Assembly (NCBI RefSeq): GCF_004210215.2
Contig: NZ_CP067394.1
Span: 3,906,001-3,970,000 of the forward strand
From: Cryobacterium sp. SO1
GTDB taxonomy: Bacteria > Actinomycetota > Actinomycetes > Actinomycetales > Microbacteriaceae
DNA: 64,000 nt
Direction of reading: 5' to 3'
Both the position numbers and the translations under genes were made by a program. Below are positions 8,704 to 18,414 of this stretch, piece by piece. Position 1 is the first letter of the stretch, and each line of letters opens with the position of its first letter. The notes below the pieces were generated by a model. That model ran no database searches. It saw only the letters and a program-made list of their open reading frames with translations, and was not told the DNA's origin.

Positions 8704-9588
8704 CTAGGGAAGCAGCACGTCGAGCGCAGGGTGCAGATGCTTCGTGCCCACCGCCACCGCGGCCTGGGAGGCGGCGGCGGCGAGTGCGTCCGCGGTGGAT
8801 GCGCCGGCCAGGGTGGCGTTGAGGAACCCCGCGAAGAACGCGTCGCCGGCCCCGTTGGTGTCCCGAACCTGCACCGGCACGGCGCACACCCGGTGCTGAC
8901 CGTCGGCGTCGACGGCCACAGCTCCGTCGGCGCCGAGGGTGCAGATCACGGCCGTGGCGCCGGCGTCCACCCGGGCGCGCATGAAGGCCGCCGGGTCGCT
9001 CATGCCGTCGCCGTTCATGAAGATGTAGTCGGCCGACTGGATGAAGGGCTGGTGGAATTCCGCCTGGCCGTCGTAGTCGTGGATATCGGTCCAGATCGGC
9101 ACGCCCGTCGCCGCCGCCGCCGGCAGGAGTGCCCGGGAGGTTTCCGAGAGGTCCATCACCAGGGCCGCGGCACCACGGGTCAACGTCGTGAACGCGGCCG
9201 CATCCGGGTCGATGAACGTAGGCACCGAGAGATAGACGGACACCCGCTCCCCCGCCCGGGTCATCAGGTTCAGGTGCCGTTCGCCGGCGCCCGGCACCAC
9301 AGGCGCGCTCACCCGGATGCCCGTCGCCTCCAAGACGGCGCGCACCCGGCCGGATGCGGGGTCGTCGCCGAGCACGGTCTGGCAGGCGACCGTGCGGCCG
9401 AGCCCGGTCAGGTGCAGCGCCTTGCCGGCGGACGTGCCGCCGACGGTCTCGAAATCCTCCAGGGCGAATGTCACGTGCGGGCGCGGTTCCGGCAGCTGAT
9501 CGAGATAGACCAGGGTGTTCCAGGACACCGGTCCGCACACTACGACGTGGGCCGTGTCCTGCGCGTTCTCGGGCTCTGCTCTGATCAT
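8704..9588 (-). CDS. PfkB-family carbohydrate kinase
   Basis: 294 residues. The first PfkB signature is seen as GGTSAGKALHLTGLG near residue 50, and the second as DTNGAGDAFFAGF near 243, with catalytic Asp and the anion-hole GAGD. It should phosphorylate a sugar or nucleoside with ATP in the cytoplasm; ribokinase or 2-keto-3-deoxygluconate kinase activities are both possible. It stands alone, with no transport or catabolic genes nearby to indicate the substrate. Confidence 0.85.
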   Translation of the reverse strand: MIRAEPENAQDTAHVVVCGPVSWNTLVYLDQLPEPRPHVTFALEDFETVGGTSAGKALHLTGLGRTVACQTVLGDDPASGRVRAVLEATGIRVSAPVVPGAGERHLNLMTRAGERVSVYLSVPTFIDPDAAAFTTLTRGAAALVMDLSETSRALLPAAAATGVPIWTDIHDYDGQAEFHQPFIQSADYIFMNGDGMSDPAAFMRARVDAGATAVICTLGADGAVAVDADGQHRVCAVPVQVRDTNGAGDAFFAGFLNATLAGASTADALAAAASQAAVAVGTKHLHPALDVLLP

Positions 9589-9643
9589 CCGCTCAGGCTA
9601 CAAGACGGCCGCCGGGGCTACGACCGGGGTTACGGGCGCGCGG

Positions 9644-10507
9644 TCAGCCCTCCCGGCCGAAGAGCCGACCGAGGTCGCCCAGCCCCGGGATCTCGAAGTT
9701 CGAGGCCAGGTCGGAGAGTGCGGGCGCTTCGACGTTCGAACCGAGCTCGCTCAACTGGTCACCCGCCGCGCCGGCGTAGTCCTCGGCACCCGCACTGAGG
9801 TCACCCAGGCCGCCGGCCAGGTTCTCGAAGTCCACGCCGAGCCCGGCGGCCTGGTCGAGGATCGGTGCGGCCGCACTGCTGAGCACGGCGCCACCGGCCA
9901 CGGCGGCGAGCAACCCGCCGGCCGCTCCCAGTCCGGCGCCTGCGACCGCGCCGACCCCGACACCGGCGAGGGCGCCGGCCGCTCCGCGCCCGTTGGACTT
10001 GGCGAACAGCCCGCGCAGAAAACCGGGGTTGTGGGCCTCGCCGCGGGCGGCGGCGCGCGCGAGGTCGCCGGGCGCGGCGGATGCCGGGTGTTCGCTGGCC
10101 GGCAGCCCCGCGCGCAGATCGGCGTTGACTTGGTCACGCTGCGCGGGAGTCAGCCGGGCGAAGGCATCCCGGTGCACCTGCTCCAGCTGCTCGGGCTGCG
10201 CGGTCTTGAGAAGGTAGTCGTACCGGGCGATAGCCGCCGCGTCGTCAGGGTCGGCGGGGCGCGCTGACGCGGCCGGCTGGGCTGGTGCCGGGCTCTGCCG
10301 GGCAGCGGATGCCGGCTGCGGGGCCCGCGTGGGCTGGGCAGGCTGGGTGGGCTGCGCGGCGGCAGGTCGAGAGTCTCCAGTGACCTTGTCGGCAGCGCCG
10401 CGCACGACATCGCGCCAGTCCGCGTTGCCGGAGCCGGTGGTCGATGAGCGCCCCGATCTGTCGAGGGCTCGTGATGCCATGTTCAGAATGCGCTGGAAAT
10501 TGCTCAC
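9644..10507 (-). CDS. Hypothetical protein with Pro/Ala-rich linker and Gly/Ala-rich hydrophobic segment
   Basis: 287 residues in three parts: an N-terminal 45 residues starting MSNFQRILNMASRALDRS, a low-complexity Ala/Pro/Gln linker (about 46-90), a helical domain, a Gly/Ala-rich hydrophobic stretch (about 170-210) and an acidic C-terminus. Similar actinobacterial proteins are sometimes labelled cation-transporting ATPase, but no P-type ATPase motif is present and I do not use that name. The hydrophobic segment suggests membrane association. It is divergent from ctaF. Confidence 0.7.
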   Translation of the reverse strand: MSNFQRILNMASRALDRSGRSSTTGSGNADWRDVVRGAADKVTGDSRPAAAQPTQPAQPTRAPQPASAARQSPAPAQPAASARPADPDDAAAIARYDYLLKTAQPEQLEQVHRDAFARLTPAQRDQVNADLRAGLPASEHPASAAPGDLARAAARGEAHNPGFLRGLFAKSNGRGAAGALAGVGVGAVAGAGLGAAGGLLAAVAGGAVLSSAAAPILDQAAGLGVDFENLAGGLGDLSAGAEDYAGAAGDQLSELGSNVEAPALSDLASNFEIPGLGDLGRLFGREG

Positions 10508-10719
10508 TAGAGGCCCTTCTGGGTTGCTGGGACCCTAGTTTTGCCGATGCCCCTGAGCAAACCCTCCTAGCCGACCGCTCAGCCGCATTGGCGCCTAACA
10601 CCTCACCGGGTTTTTGTCAGCCCCCTGGATTCGGTCCGATGCCGCCGTAGTGTGCCCAGTGCATGCCCTCGTTCGGTCCCGCACGGTGTGGAAAGACGTC
10701 TTGGAAAGGACTCGCGCCC

Positions 10720-11175
10720 ATGAGAGCCAACGTCATCCTGTTCTGGATTCTCGCCGGTTTCTTCTTCGTGGCGACCGCCGGCTACACGGTGTGGAGCGTG
10801 ATCTTCAGTTCACAGCGGCTCGCGCCGTCATCCAGCAGCGGCCCGGGCACGCCGATCGAGTGGGTGGGCACGATCACTCTGGGTCTCTGCGGTGTCCTGG
10901 CCGCGTTCATCGCGTTCTACCTCGGCCGGGTTCGCAACGCCCAGGGCGGGGAGCTTCCCGAAGACAACGTCAACGCCAACATCGACGACGGCGACCCTGA
11001 GTCCGGGTTCTTCAGCCCGTTCAGCTGGTGGCCCATCCTCGTCGCCGCCTCGCTTGGCCTCATCTTCCTCGGCCTCGCGGTGGGCTTCTGGGTGTCAATC
11101 ATCGGCGTGGGATTGGGAGTGGTGACCCTGGTCGGCTGGACCTTCGAGTACTACCGCGGCTACTTCGCGCGCTAG
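10720..11175 (+). CDS. ctaF: Cytochrome c oxidase subunit IV, actinobacterial type
   Basis: 151 residues from ATG 10720, after GGAAAGGAC. Four hydrophobic segments (about 5-25, 48-68, 103-123, 125-143) and the conserved WVGTITLGLCGVLAAFIAFY and FEYYRGYFAR blocks match actinobacterial aa3 oxidase subunit IV, a structural subunit of the respiratory supercomplex in the cytoplasmic membrane. The usual neighbours ctaC, ctaD, ctaE and qcrCAB are absent here, so this copy is isolated; it may be a second copy. Confidence 0.88.
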   Translation: MRANVILFWILAGFFFVATAGYTVWSVIFSSQRLAPSSSSGPGTPIEWVGTITLGLCGVLAAFIAFYLGRVRNAQGGELPEDNVNANIDDGDPESGFFSPFSWWPILVAASLGLIFLGLAVGFWVSIIGVGLGVVTLVGWTFEYYRGYFAR

Positions 11176-11204
11176 CTGTACTGCTAGTACGTGGCCGGCC
11201 TCCA

Positions 11205-12037
11205 CTACGCACGCACCGATTTACGCTCGTAGATGACCATTGACCAGGCGTAGCCGATGATCGTGATCACCACGCACCAGCCCAGTGCGAGAAGTGCGTT
11301 CCAGCCGATCGGGGTGCCGAGCAGCAGCCCGCGCAGGGTCTCGACCATGGGCGTGAACGGTTGGTACCCGGCGAAGAGCGCCAGACCGGCCGGCATCGAC
11401 TCGGTCGGCACGAATCCGCTGCCCAGGAACGGCAACAGCACCAGCAGGAGGGGCAGGTTGCTGGCCGTCTCCACCGACTTGGCCTGCATCCCCATGCCTA
11501 CGGCGAGCCAGGTGACGGAGAACGCGATCAGCGCGATCATGCCTAAGGCGGCGAGCCACTCCAGTGGGGTGGCGGTGGGCCGGAAGCCGATCAGCACACC
11601 CACGGCGAGCACCAGCGCCACGGCGATGATCGCCTGGATGGTGTTGCCGAGCACGTGCCCGGCGAGCACGGCCGCGCGGGAGATCGCCATGGTACGAAAC
11701 CTCGCGGTGATGCCCTCGGTCATGTCCATCGAGACCGTGGTGGCGGTACCGCCGGCTGTGCCGGCGATGGTGATCGCCAGGATGCCCGGCATCACGTAGG
11801 CGAGGTACGCCTGGCGGCCACCGGCCGGGTCCACGCCCGGCAGGCCGGCGCCGAGCGTGCCGCCGAAGACGAACACGAACATCAGCAGGATCACCACCGG
11901 CCCCACGATGGTGAACACGGACAGGCCCGGGTACCGGATCATGTGCAGCAGGTTGCGCCGCAGCATGGTGATCGCATCGGCGACGACGTAGGACTGACGG
12001 GGGCCCTGCGCGGTGGGGCGCGGGGCCGTGATGGTGG

Positions 12038-12041
<4 letters not shown>
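11205..12041 (-). CDS. ABC-2 type transporter permease (DrrB-like)
   Basis: 278 residues with six membrane segments starting at LSVFTIVGPVVILLMFVF. The conserved block EGITARFRTMAISRAAVLAG is the ABC-2/daunorubicin permease signature between segments two and three. It overlaps the upstream ATPase gene by 4 bases, so the two form one exporter. Substrates of this family are drugs or lipids. Confidence 0.9.
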
Positions 12042-12996
<955 letters not shown>

Positions 12997-13000
<4 letters not shown>

Positions 13001-13866
13001 GGTGTCATTCCCCTCGTTTCGGTTTGTGCACGGTGGATACCGATGTCGCCGAACGCGGTGCGGGCACGCACCGCGACGGTCTGTTCGGACGGGTCCGGGG
13101 CGCTGTCGCCGGCGAGTTCGTTGCGCAGTCGTCCGTTTTTGGCGGCCAGGTCGAGCCAGGCCGGAACGCCCGCACGCACGCCGATGCGGATCTGGCCGAA
13201 GCCGCTCTCCACCTGCACCGAGCCGCTCGAGATCTCCCCCAGCTGGATGCTGCCGTACGCCGTCTTCGCCGATACCGCGGCGAGCGCCCGGGCGATCTCG
13301 AGGTCGCCGTAGGAGAGTTTCGCGTCGAGGTCGCCGCCGGCCTGGCCGACCGTGATGCTGCCGTGTGATGCCTTGAGGCTGGCGTCGCCCGTGACGGTGC
13401 CGATGCGGATCTGACCGTGGTCGGCGGTGATCTCGATGTCGCCCTCCGCGGCACCGAGGGTGGCGTTGCCGTTACCGGCGCGCAGCCAGAGGTCGCCCGT
13501 GCTGTCGATCTCGGCCGCGCCATTCGAGCATTTGACGCGGGTGGCGCCGAGACGTCCGGTCGCGCGCACATTGCCCGAGGAGATCTCGGCCGTGAGCCGC
13601 GATCTTGTCGGCAACTCGATGAGCATGTCCACCGACTCGCTGGGGCCGATGATGCTGAAGCGTGGCTTCGGAGCGGTGATCGTGAGCCGCTGACCGTCGA
13701 ACTCCACGGTGGTCTCCTCAGCCCCGCGACGGTCGACCGCCTTGGCCGGGCTGGTGGGTGACACCGTCACGACGGTGTCTGTTCGCTCGCTGGCAATGAC
13801 CTCGATCGCGCCGACAGGCAGGTGGATGGCGACATCGATGGGGGTGGGGGTTGAATAGGTGGGCAT
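12997..13866 (-). CDS. DUF4097-family beta-helix protein
   Basis: 289 residues made of short repeated strands with recurring G-[DN]-x-[EQ]-[IV] units (GDIEITADHGQIRIG, GSITVGQAGGDLDAKLSYG), the right-handed beta-helix of DUF4097. No signal peptide is seen, so it is probably cytoplasmic. It heads the ABC exporter operon and overlaps the ATPase gene. DUF4097 proteins are often linked to membrane-stress or transporter loci; the molecular role is unknown. Confidence 0.85.
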
Positions 13867-13957
13867 GCTGATGCGTCCCTCTCTGAGCTATGCGTTTGGG
13901 TACAACGGACCGACTCCGCTGGTGCGCGGAGCTGGTGGTATCGGCCTGCTGGGCGGG

Positions 13958-14446
13958 TTAGCGCGCCCAGCCGGCGAAGTTGTCGCCGGTGCGCAGGGTG
14001 CGCTGCGCGGTGCGGCGTTGTTTGGGTTGCAGGGCGGCCGCGGTCGCGCGCACCAACCAGGTGTTGACCGACAGGCCGTCTGCCGCGGCGGCTTCGTCGA
14101 CGCGTGCCTTGAGGGCATCCGGCAGGCGAAGCGTCGTGCGCGAGGTGCTCACCTCGTCGAGTTCGACGGATGCGGCGGCCCGCTCATCGGTCTCCGGCTC
14201 GATGTGCGGCGCCGTGACGACGAATTCGATCTCGCGGCCGCGCAGTCTCAGGTCGACCGAGCCGGGGGCGAGTTCGCGGGTGATCTCCCCGACCGCGGCC
14301 GACAGCACGTCCAGGAGCACGAGCCGTGCAGCGGCATCCAGTCCGGCGGCGAGACGCTCGGCGACGGCGCGAGTGTCTTCAGCGCCATACTCTGCGGCAT
14401 CCACCAGCTGGCGCTGGAGGTCGTTGACGTACGGTCCAAGTTCCAT
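13958..14446 (-). CDS. Ribbon-helix-helix regulator with HicB-like N-terminal domain
   Basis: 162 residues from ATG 14446. The last third holds a ribbon-helix-helix: SRTTLRLPDALKARVDEAAA then GLSVNTWLVRAT. The N-terminal part (MELGPYVNDLQRQLVDAA and a beta-rich middle) resembles HicB-type partner or ligand domains. A large palindrome sits directly before the start, so it is very likely autoregulated. It lies 91 bases upstream of the DUF4097-ABC exporter genes on the same strand and may control them. No HicA-like toxin partner is visible. Confidence 0.8.
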   Translation of the reverse strand: MELGPYVNDLQRQLVDAAEYGAEDTRAVAERLAAGLDAAARLVLLDVLSAAVGEITRELAPGSVDLRLRGREIEFVVTAPHIEPETDERAAASVELDEVSTSRTTLRLPDALKARVDEAAAADGLSVNTWLVRATAAALQPKQRRTAQRTLRTGDNFAGWAR

Positions 14447-14454
14447 GCCACCAT

Positions 14455-14497
14455 CATGACACCACAGTGGTGTCATGTCAACACCCGGTGGTGTCAT
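14455..14497. promoter_or_regulatory. Palindromic operator of the ribbon-helix-helix gene
   Basis: CATGACACCAC (14455-14465), a central A, then GTGGTGTCATG (14467-14477): a perfect 11+1+11 palindrome starting 8 bases from the start codon. The half-site GTGGTGTCAT recurs at 14488-14497, 21 bases (two turns) further on. This fits cooperative binding of ribbon-helix-helix dimers. Confidence 0.75.
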
Positions 14498-14505
14498 CGT
14501 GGAGG

Positions 14506-15663
14506 TCAGGCGTCGACGGCGCGTGTCCAGTCGCTCTCGCCCCGGTGCCACACCTGGGCGGTGGCGGGGGCATGGTCCACGTCGGTGAGCCAATAGGTCT
14601 GGTCGGGGTCCCAGCCGGCCAGCACCGTGGCGAAGTCGTCAGCCACCTGGATGGCGCGTCCGGCGGTAGCCAGATAGCCGGCGACCGTGAGGTGCACAGC
14701 GTCGACGTCCTGCGCCACTGCCGCCCAGTCGGGCATGACCCAGAGCCCGATACGGCCGGTTGTCTGGTACCAGACCTGACGGCGTGCGGCCGTGACGCGG
14801 ACCGGGTAGCGCCGGCACAGGTACGCCCAGTCGTCGGGGCCATCGATCTCGTAGACGCGTGCATCACGCGGCAGGTTGATCCGATGGACCGTGGCTGCAT
14901 CCCAGCCCAGGGCGTCTTCGACCAGGGCGAGTCCCACAGGCCCCCCGCCGGCCAGGGCGCGGGTTGTGCGGGTGAGGGCAGACGGCGGTTTGGACCACCA
15001 CGGGCCGCTGAACGACGCGCGCGGGTCGGCCGGCCAGTCGCGCTCGGCAAGCTCCCCCTCCTCGGCCCGGCCGACGCGGGAGAGTTCCAGGATCTCGGCG
15101 GCCGCGCGCACCGGTTCGCCGTCGACCGTGGTGCCGGCGAACTCGACGGCCCACTGCGCAGTGTCGCCAGCCGGGTCGCCAGCCGGGTCGCCAGCCGGGT
15201 CGCCGACCGGGGTGGTCCACCAGGAGGCGTGCGGCGACCCGGCGAGGAGGTGCGCCACGCGAGCCAGGGCCGCACGCATGTCCGGCGCCGCGGCGAGGAC
15301 ATCCTCACCGTCGGGCGGCTCCCAGTAGCGGGCGTTACCCACGGCCGCGGCGAGCGCCGGCATCAGGGTAGGGCCGTCCGGCTCGGTGAGCGGAGCGTCC
15401 GCCAGCAGCCGCGCCACGTCGCCGGGGGCAGGAGGCTTGGACCCGTGATCGGCGTCGCGATCACTGCCGTCGGTGCCGACCCCAAAGAGCACTCGAGAGA
15501 CTCCCCGGCCCGGGTCGAGATTGTGGGCGGCGTAGAAGATCGCGCTGCTCAGCCGCTCATCGTCGTTCTGAGACCAGGTCCGCGCCCACTCCAGGCACAA
15601 TCGGCGCCCACGCGGGCCGGCGAGCAACACTGCGGGAGCGAGCACTGCGGGAGCGACGGTCAT
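14506..15663 (-). CDS. Hypothetical protein, 385 aa
   Basis: A 385-residue soluble, Trp-rich protein without signal peptide or recognised domain. A tandem GDPA repeat interrupts it at about residues 154-167. The C-terminal half has conserved-looking blocks such as WVMPDWAAVAQDVDAVHLTV and DDFATVLAGWDPDQTYWLTD, suggesting a structured enzyme-like fold. It ends 60 bases upstream of the regulator gene on the same strand, with the operator between. Confidence 0.65.
   Translation of the reverse strand: MTVAPAVLAPAVLLAGPRGRRLCLEWARTWSQNDDERLSSAIFYAAHNLDPGRGVSRVLFGVGTDGSDRDADHGSKPPAPGDVARLLADAPLTEPDGPTLMPALAAAVGNARYWEPPDGEDVLAAAPDMRAALARVAHLLAGSPHASWWTTPVGDPAGDPAGDPAGDTAQWAVEFAGTTVDGEPVRAAAEILELSRVGRAEEGELAERDWPADPRASFSGPWWSKPPSALTRTTRALAGGGPVGLALVEDALGWDAATVHRINLPRDARVYEIDGPDDWAYLCRRYPVRVTAARRQVWYQTTGRIGLWVMPDWAAVAQDVDAVHLTVAGYLATAGRAIQVADDFATVLAGWDPDQTYWLTDVDHAPATAQVWHRGESDWTRAVDA
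15163..15210. repeat. Four in-frame 12-base tandem repeats
   Basis: Unit GTCGCCAGCCGG at 15163, 15175 and 15187, with a variant at 15199. On the minus strand it encodes Gly-Asp-Pro-Ala repeats inside the 385-residue protein. Confidence 0.8.
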
Positions 15664-15685
15664 ACGTCACCCTATCGGCACCCGA

Positions 15686-16402
15686 TCAGGATCGGGCCGT
15701 CTCCTCTACCGCGGCGACGGCCGCCGCGACGCCGGCATTCCACGGCGTGCCGTGGCCGGGCAGCACCCAGGTGGCCCCCGTGGGCAGGAGCGCCCGCAGC
15801 GATGCGATCGCCTGGTCCGGCTCATCCGTGAACGGCGCCGGCTGGGGCCCCATCGTGCCGGTGAGCACGTGCCGGGTGGTGAGGCCGTCGCCCACGAAGA
15901 CCGCATCGGCGATCGGCACGTGGATGGCGATGCTGCCCGCCGAGTGGCCGGGCAGGCCGATGATGCGGGGCGCCCCGGGCAGGTCGAGGGTCTCCCCGTC
16001 GTGCGCGTCCACGGTCTCGGTCAGGTAGGTGGTGCGCATCCCGCCCTTGCGCAGCGAATAGGCCGCGAAACCCAGGGTGGCCCCCAGCTTCATCGACTGG
16101 CGGGCGGTCGCCGGCTTGGCGCCGCCCTTGGCACGGTCCGCGTCGCCGGGGTGCACGTAGACCGGCACCCCGTGATCGCGCCGCAGTCTCTCGGCGAAGC
16201 CGAGGTGATCACTGTCGCCGTGCGTGAGAATGACACCCTTCACATCGGCGAGGGTGCGGCCCATGCTGACGAGTTCGGCCAGAAGTTCACGCCACAGGCC
16301 GGCGAGGCCGGCATCGATCACGGTCACCCCCTCGGGAGTGTCAATGAGATAGACGGCCACGATGTCGTTGCCGATGCGATGGAGGTGAGGACCTAGTTTC
16401 AT
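15686..16402 (-). CDS. MBL-fold metallo-hydrolase
   Basis: 238 residues. ILTHGDSDHLGFAERL contains the HxDxDH metal motif; VIDAGLAG, GLPGHSAGSIAIHV (His), VFVGDGL (Asp) and the C-terminal LPGHGTPW (His) complete the di-zinc site. It is a typical glyoxalase II or lactonase-like hydrolase of unknown substrate. Its start codon lies inside a palindrome shared with the divergent TetR gene, so it is probably repressed by that regulator. Confidence 0.9.
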   Translation of the reverse strand: MKLGPHLHRIGNDIVAVYLIDTPEGVTVIDAGLAGLWRELLAELVSMGRTLADVKGVILTHGDSDHLGFAERLRRDHGVPVYVHPGDADRAKGGAKPATARQSMKLGATLGFAAYSLRKGGMRTTYLTETVDAHDGETLDLPGAPRIIGLPGHSAGSIAIHVPIADAVFVGDGLTTRHVLTGTMGPQPAPFTDEPDQAIASLRALLPTGATWVLPGHGTPWNAGVAAAVAAVEETARS

Positions 16403-16427
16403 GATGGCTATGCTACATAGCCATCAT
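16401..16427. promoter_or_regulatory. TetR operator covering the MBL hydrolase start codon
   Basis: ATGATGGCTATG (16401-16412), CTA, CATAGCCATCAT (16416-16427): perfect 12-base arms. The start codon of the MBL gene (16400-16402) is within the left arm. A TATACT box at 16444-16449 lies 7 bases before ATG 16456 of the regulator, which would make that transcript leaderless. Confidence 0.7.
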
Positions 16428-16455
16428 GGCTACCGTCAATAGCTATACTTCAGAT

Positions 16456-17049
16456 ATGCCCACGCCAGACCGCACCTCTCTTGACGCCATCGTGCTCGCG
16501 GCACGCGACCTGCTCGAGCAGGACGGGCTGGCCGGCATCACCATGCAGGCCGTCGCCCACCGGGTGGGCGTGCGCGCACCCTCCCTGTACAAAAGAGTGC
16601 AGAGCCGCAACCGGCTGATCCAGCTGGTGGCCGAGACCACGCTGACCGAACTCACCGAGCGGTTGGCCATCGCCACGACCGCTGCGCAGCTCGCCAACCT
16701 GCTGCGCGCGTTCGGCCGGCAGCAGCCCGCCGCGTTCCAGCTGGTCATGACTCCCGAGGCCGGCACCCCGGTTGCCGACCGGTCCTTCCGGGTGGCCCTG
16801 AGCGCGCCCCTCCTTCGGGTCGCCCGCGACCTCGCCGGCGAGGAGCACGCCCTCGAGGCCGCCCGCACGCTGACGGCGTGGGCCGCAGGCTTCATCACGC
16901 TGGAACTGAACGGCGGCTTTCAGCTCGGCGGCGACATCGATCGGGCCTGGGACTTCGGAGTGGAACGAATCGTTCAGGCGATCACGACAGCGCCCGCCCC
17001 CACCCAGGCCCCCGGCGAGATAAGCCAGGTTGAGGCGACGGGCGGCTAA
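16456..17049 (+). CDS. TetR/AcrR-family transcriptional regulator
   Basis: I start at ATG 16456 (MPTPDRTSLDAIV, 197 residues) because the upstream ATG 16426 lies inside the palindrome. The helix-turn-helix is GITMQAVAHRVGVRAPSLYKRV. The C-terminal region matches TetR ligand domains of the WHG type. It is divergent from the MBL hydrolase and probably controls both genes. It overlaps the convergent DUF6328 gene by 4 bases at the 3' ends. Confidence 0.9.
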   Translation: MPTPDRTSLDAIVLAARDLLEQDGLAGITMQAVAHRVGVRAPSLYKRVQSRNRLIQLVAETTLTELTERLAIATTAAQLANLLRAFGRQQPAAFQLVMTPEAGTPVADRSFRVALSAPLLRVARDLAGEEHALEAARTLTAWAAGFITLELNGGFQLGGDIDRAWDFGVERIVQAITTAPAPTQAPGEISQVEATGG

Positions 17050-17546
17050 GCCGACCGCCGGATGAGGCGCGGCACCACGATCCACAGCATGACGACAGCG
17101 ATGAGAATCAGCACCCCGAAGACCAGACCCCACACCCGGCCGAGCACCACGTCGAAAATGAGCAGACCGATGCCGGCGACGGTGATCGCCACGCCGGCCA
17201 GGGTGGCCTGCACGAAATAGTCGGTGTAGCGCACGATGCGGCCCTTGGCGTGCTGCCGGAACAGCACCCGGTGCAGGCTCACCGGCGCCAGTCCCACCAG
17301 GGTCGTGAGCACCGAGGTGACCACCAGAACCAGGTAGCTGTTGCGCTGAAAGTCATCGAGCTCCTCGAACCGGGATTGGAAGACAGCGGCCAACAGAAAG
17401 CCGGTCAGAATCTGGGTGCCGGTTTGGATCACCCGGAGCTCCTGCAGCAGCTCGTTCCAGTTGCGGTCCAGCCGCTCCTCCGGAGTCTCCACGCGGTCGC
17501 CGCGAGGCGCACCTGGAGGGTCGGCAATCGGCGATGCGTGGGACAT
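17046..17546 (-). CDS. DUF6328-family membrane protein
   Basis: 166 residues from ATG 17546, with GAAGGG upstream; the longer frame to 17831 overlaps the divergent GAF gene and is not used. The conserved RLDRNWNELLQELRVIQTGT leads into four membrane segments (about 50-70, 80-100, 112-132, 138-158), the DUF6328 pattern. Inner-membrane protein of unknown function, common in actinobacteria. Confidence 0.85.
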   Translation of the reverse strand: MSHASPIADPPGAPRGDRVETPEERLDRNWNELLQELRVIQTGTQILTGFLLAAVFQSRFEELDDFQRNSYLVLVVTSVLTTLVGLAPVSLHRVLFRQHAKGRIVRYTDYFVQATLAGVAITVAGIGLLIFDVVLGRVWGLVFGVLILIAVVMLWIVVPRLIRRSA

Positions 17547-17745
17547 GGCGGGAACCCTTCGTGACATGAGCCGGCGGCGCGGGCAGCCGCGGGTCGAACA
17601 CCACGACAGTAGCGCCGGGCATCCGTTGTCGCAGCGGGTCAGGCTGGTCGTCGCGTGCCCACCAGGACTAACGTTGGGTTGGGTAGGGATTGCACAGAAA
17701 CACCTGCCCGCCAGGAAATGACCAGTGACACAGCAGGGGGTGCTG

Positions 17746-18408
17746 ATGATTGAGGTCTCGGTAACACCGCCGACGTCGGGCGGGTTGGCCTCGCCGTTCG
17801 TCGAGTTGCTGCCCATCACCGGTGCGGCCATTTCGGTCTTCGATCAGGGCCGCCGAGCCTCGCTGATTCACGCCACCGACGCCACCGCCGCCCGGTTGGA
17901 AGAGATGCAATTCGACCTGGGCGAGGGTCCCTCATTCGATGCCTTCAGGACCGCGACACTCGTGTCGGCTCCCGATCTCGTGGCCACGGAGCAGTGGCCG
18001 GCGTTCCTGCGGAGCGCCGCCGAATTGACCGTCGGCGCGATTTTCACTTTCCCCCTAATGCTGGGAGCCGCGTGCACCGGAACGGTCACGTGCTACCGCA
18101 GCACACCCGGAATCCTCGGTGAGCGCTCCGCCGAGATCGGCGCGTCGCTCTGTCGCGCCGTCGCCGGGCCCGCCTTCCGCCGCGCTATCCTCCTGGCCGA
18201 GCACGAGTCTCCCGACCACGAGGAGCCGATCGAATCGCGCAGAGAAATCCACCAGGCCACCGGAATGGTGCTGGGCCAGCTGGAGGTCAGCGCCACGGAT
18301 GCGTTCTCACGAATTCGGGCCTACGCTTTTTCCAGCGGATACACCGTCCAAGAGATTGCCCACGCCGTCGTCAGCCGACGACTCAATTTCGCAGAACTTC
18401 CAGAGTAG
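17746..18408 (+). CDS. GAF-ANTAR RNA-binding antiterminator protein
   Basis: I start at ATG 17746 because AGGGGG is 5-10 bases upstream; GTG 17725 would add 7 residues. A GAF-like sensor covers about residues 15-150, and an ANTAR domain ends the protein (REIHQATGMVLGQLEVSATD then LNFAEL). ANTAR domains bind paired hexaloop RNA hairpins and prevent transcription termination. No response-regulator receiver domain is present, so the GAF domain is the likely signal input. Six bases separate it from the next GAF-ANTAR gene, so the two form an operon. Confidence 0.85.
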   Translation: MIEVSVTPPTSGGLASPFVELLPITGAAISVFDQGRRASLIHATDATAARLEEMQFDLGEGPSFDAFRTATLVSAPDLVATEQWPAFLRSAAELTVGAIFTFPLMLGAACTGTVTCYRSTPGILGERSAEIGASLCRAVAGPAFRRAILLAEHESPDHEEPIESRREIHQATGMVLGQLEVSATDAFSRIRAYAFSSGYTVQEIAHAVVSRRLNFAELPE

Positions 18409-18414
18409 GCAGAT

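Noticed and set aside
9644..10507. Naming the Pro/Ala-rich protein a cation-transporting ATPase
   Set aside because: No P-type ATPase motif (DKTG, TGES, GDGxND) is present; the label appears to be an inherited error.
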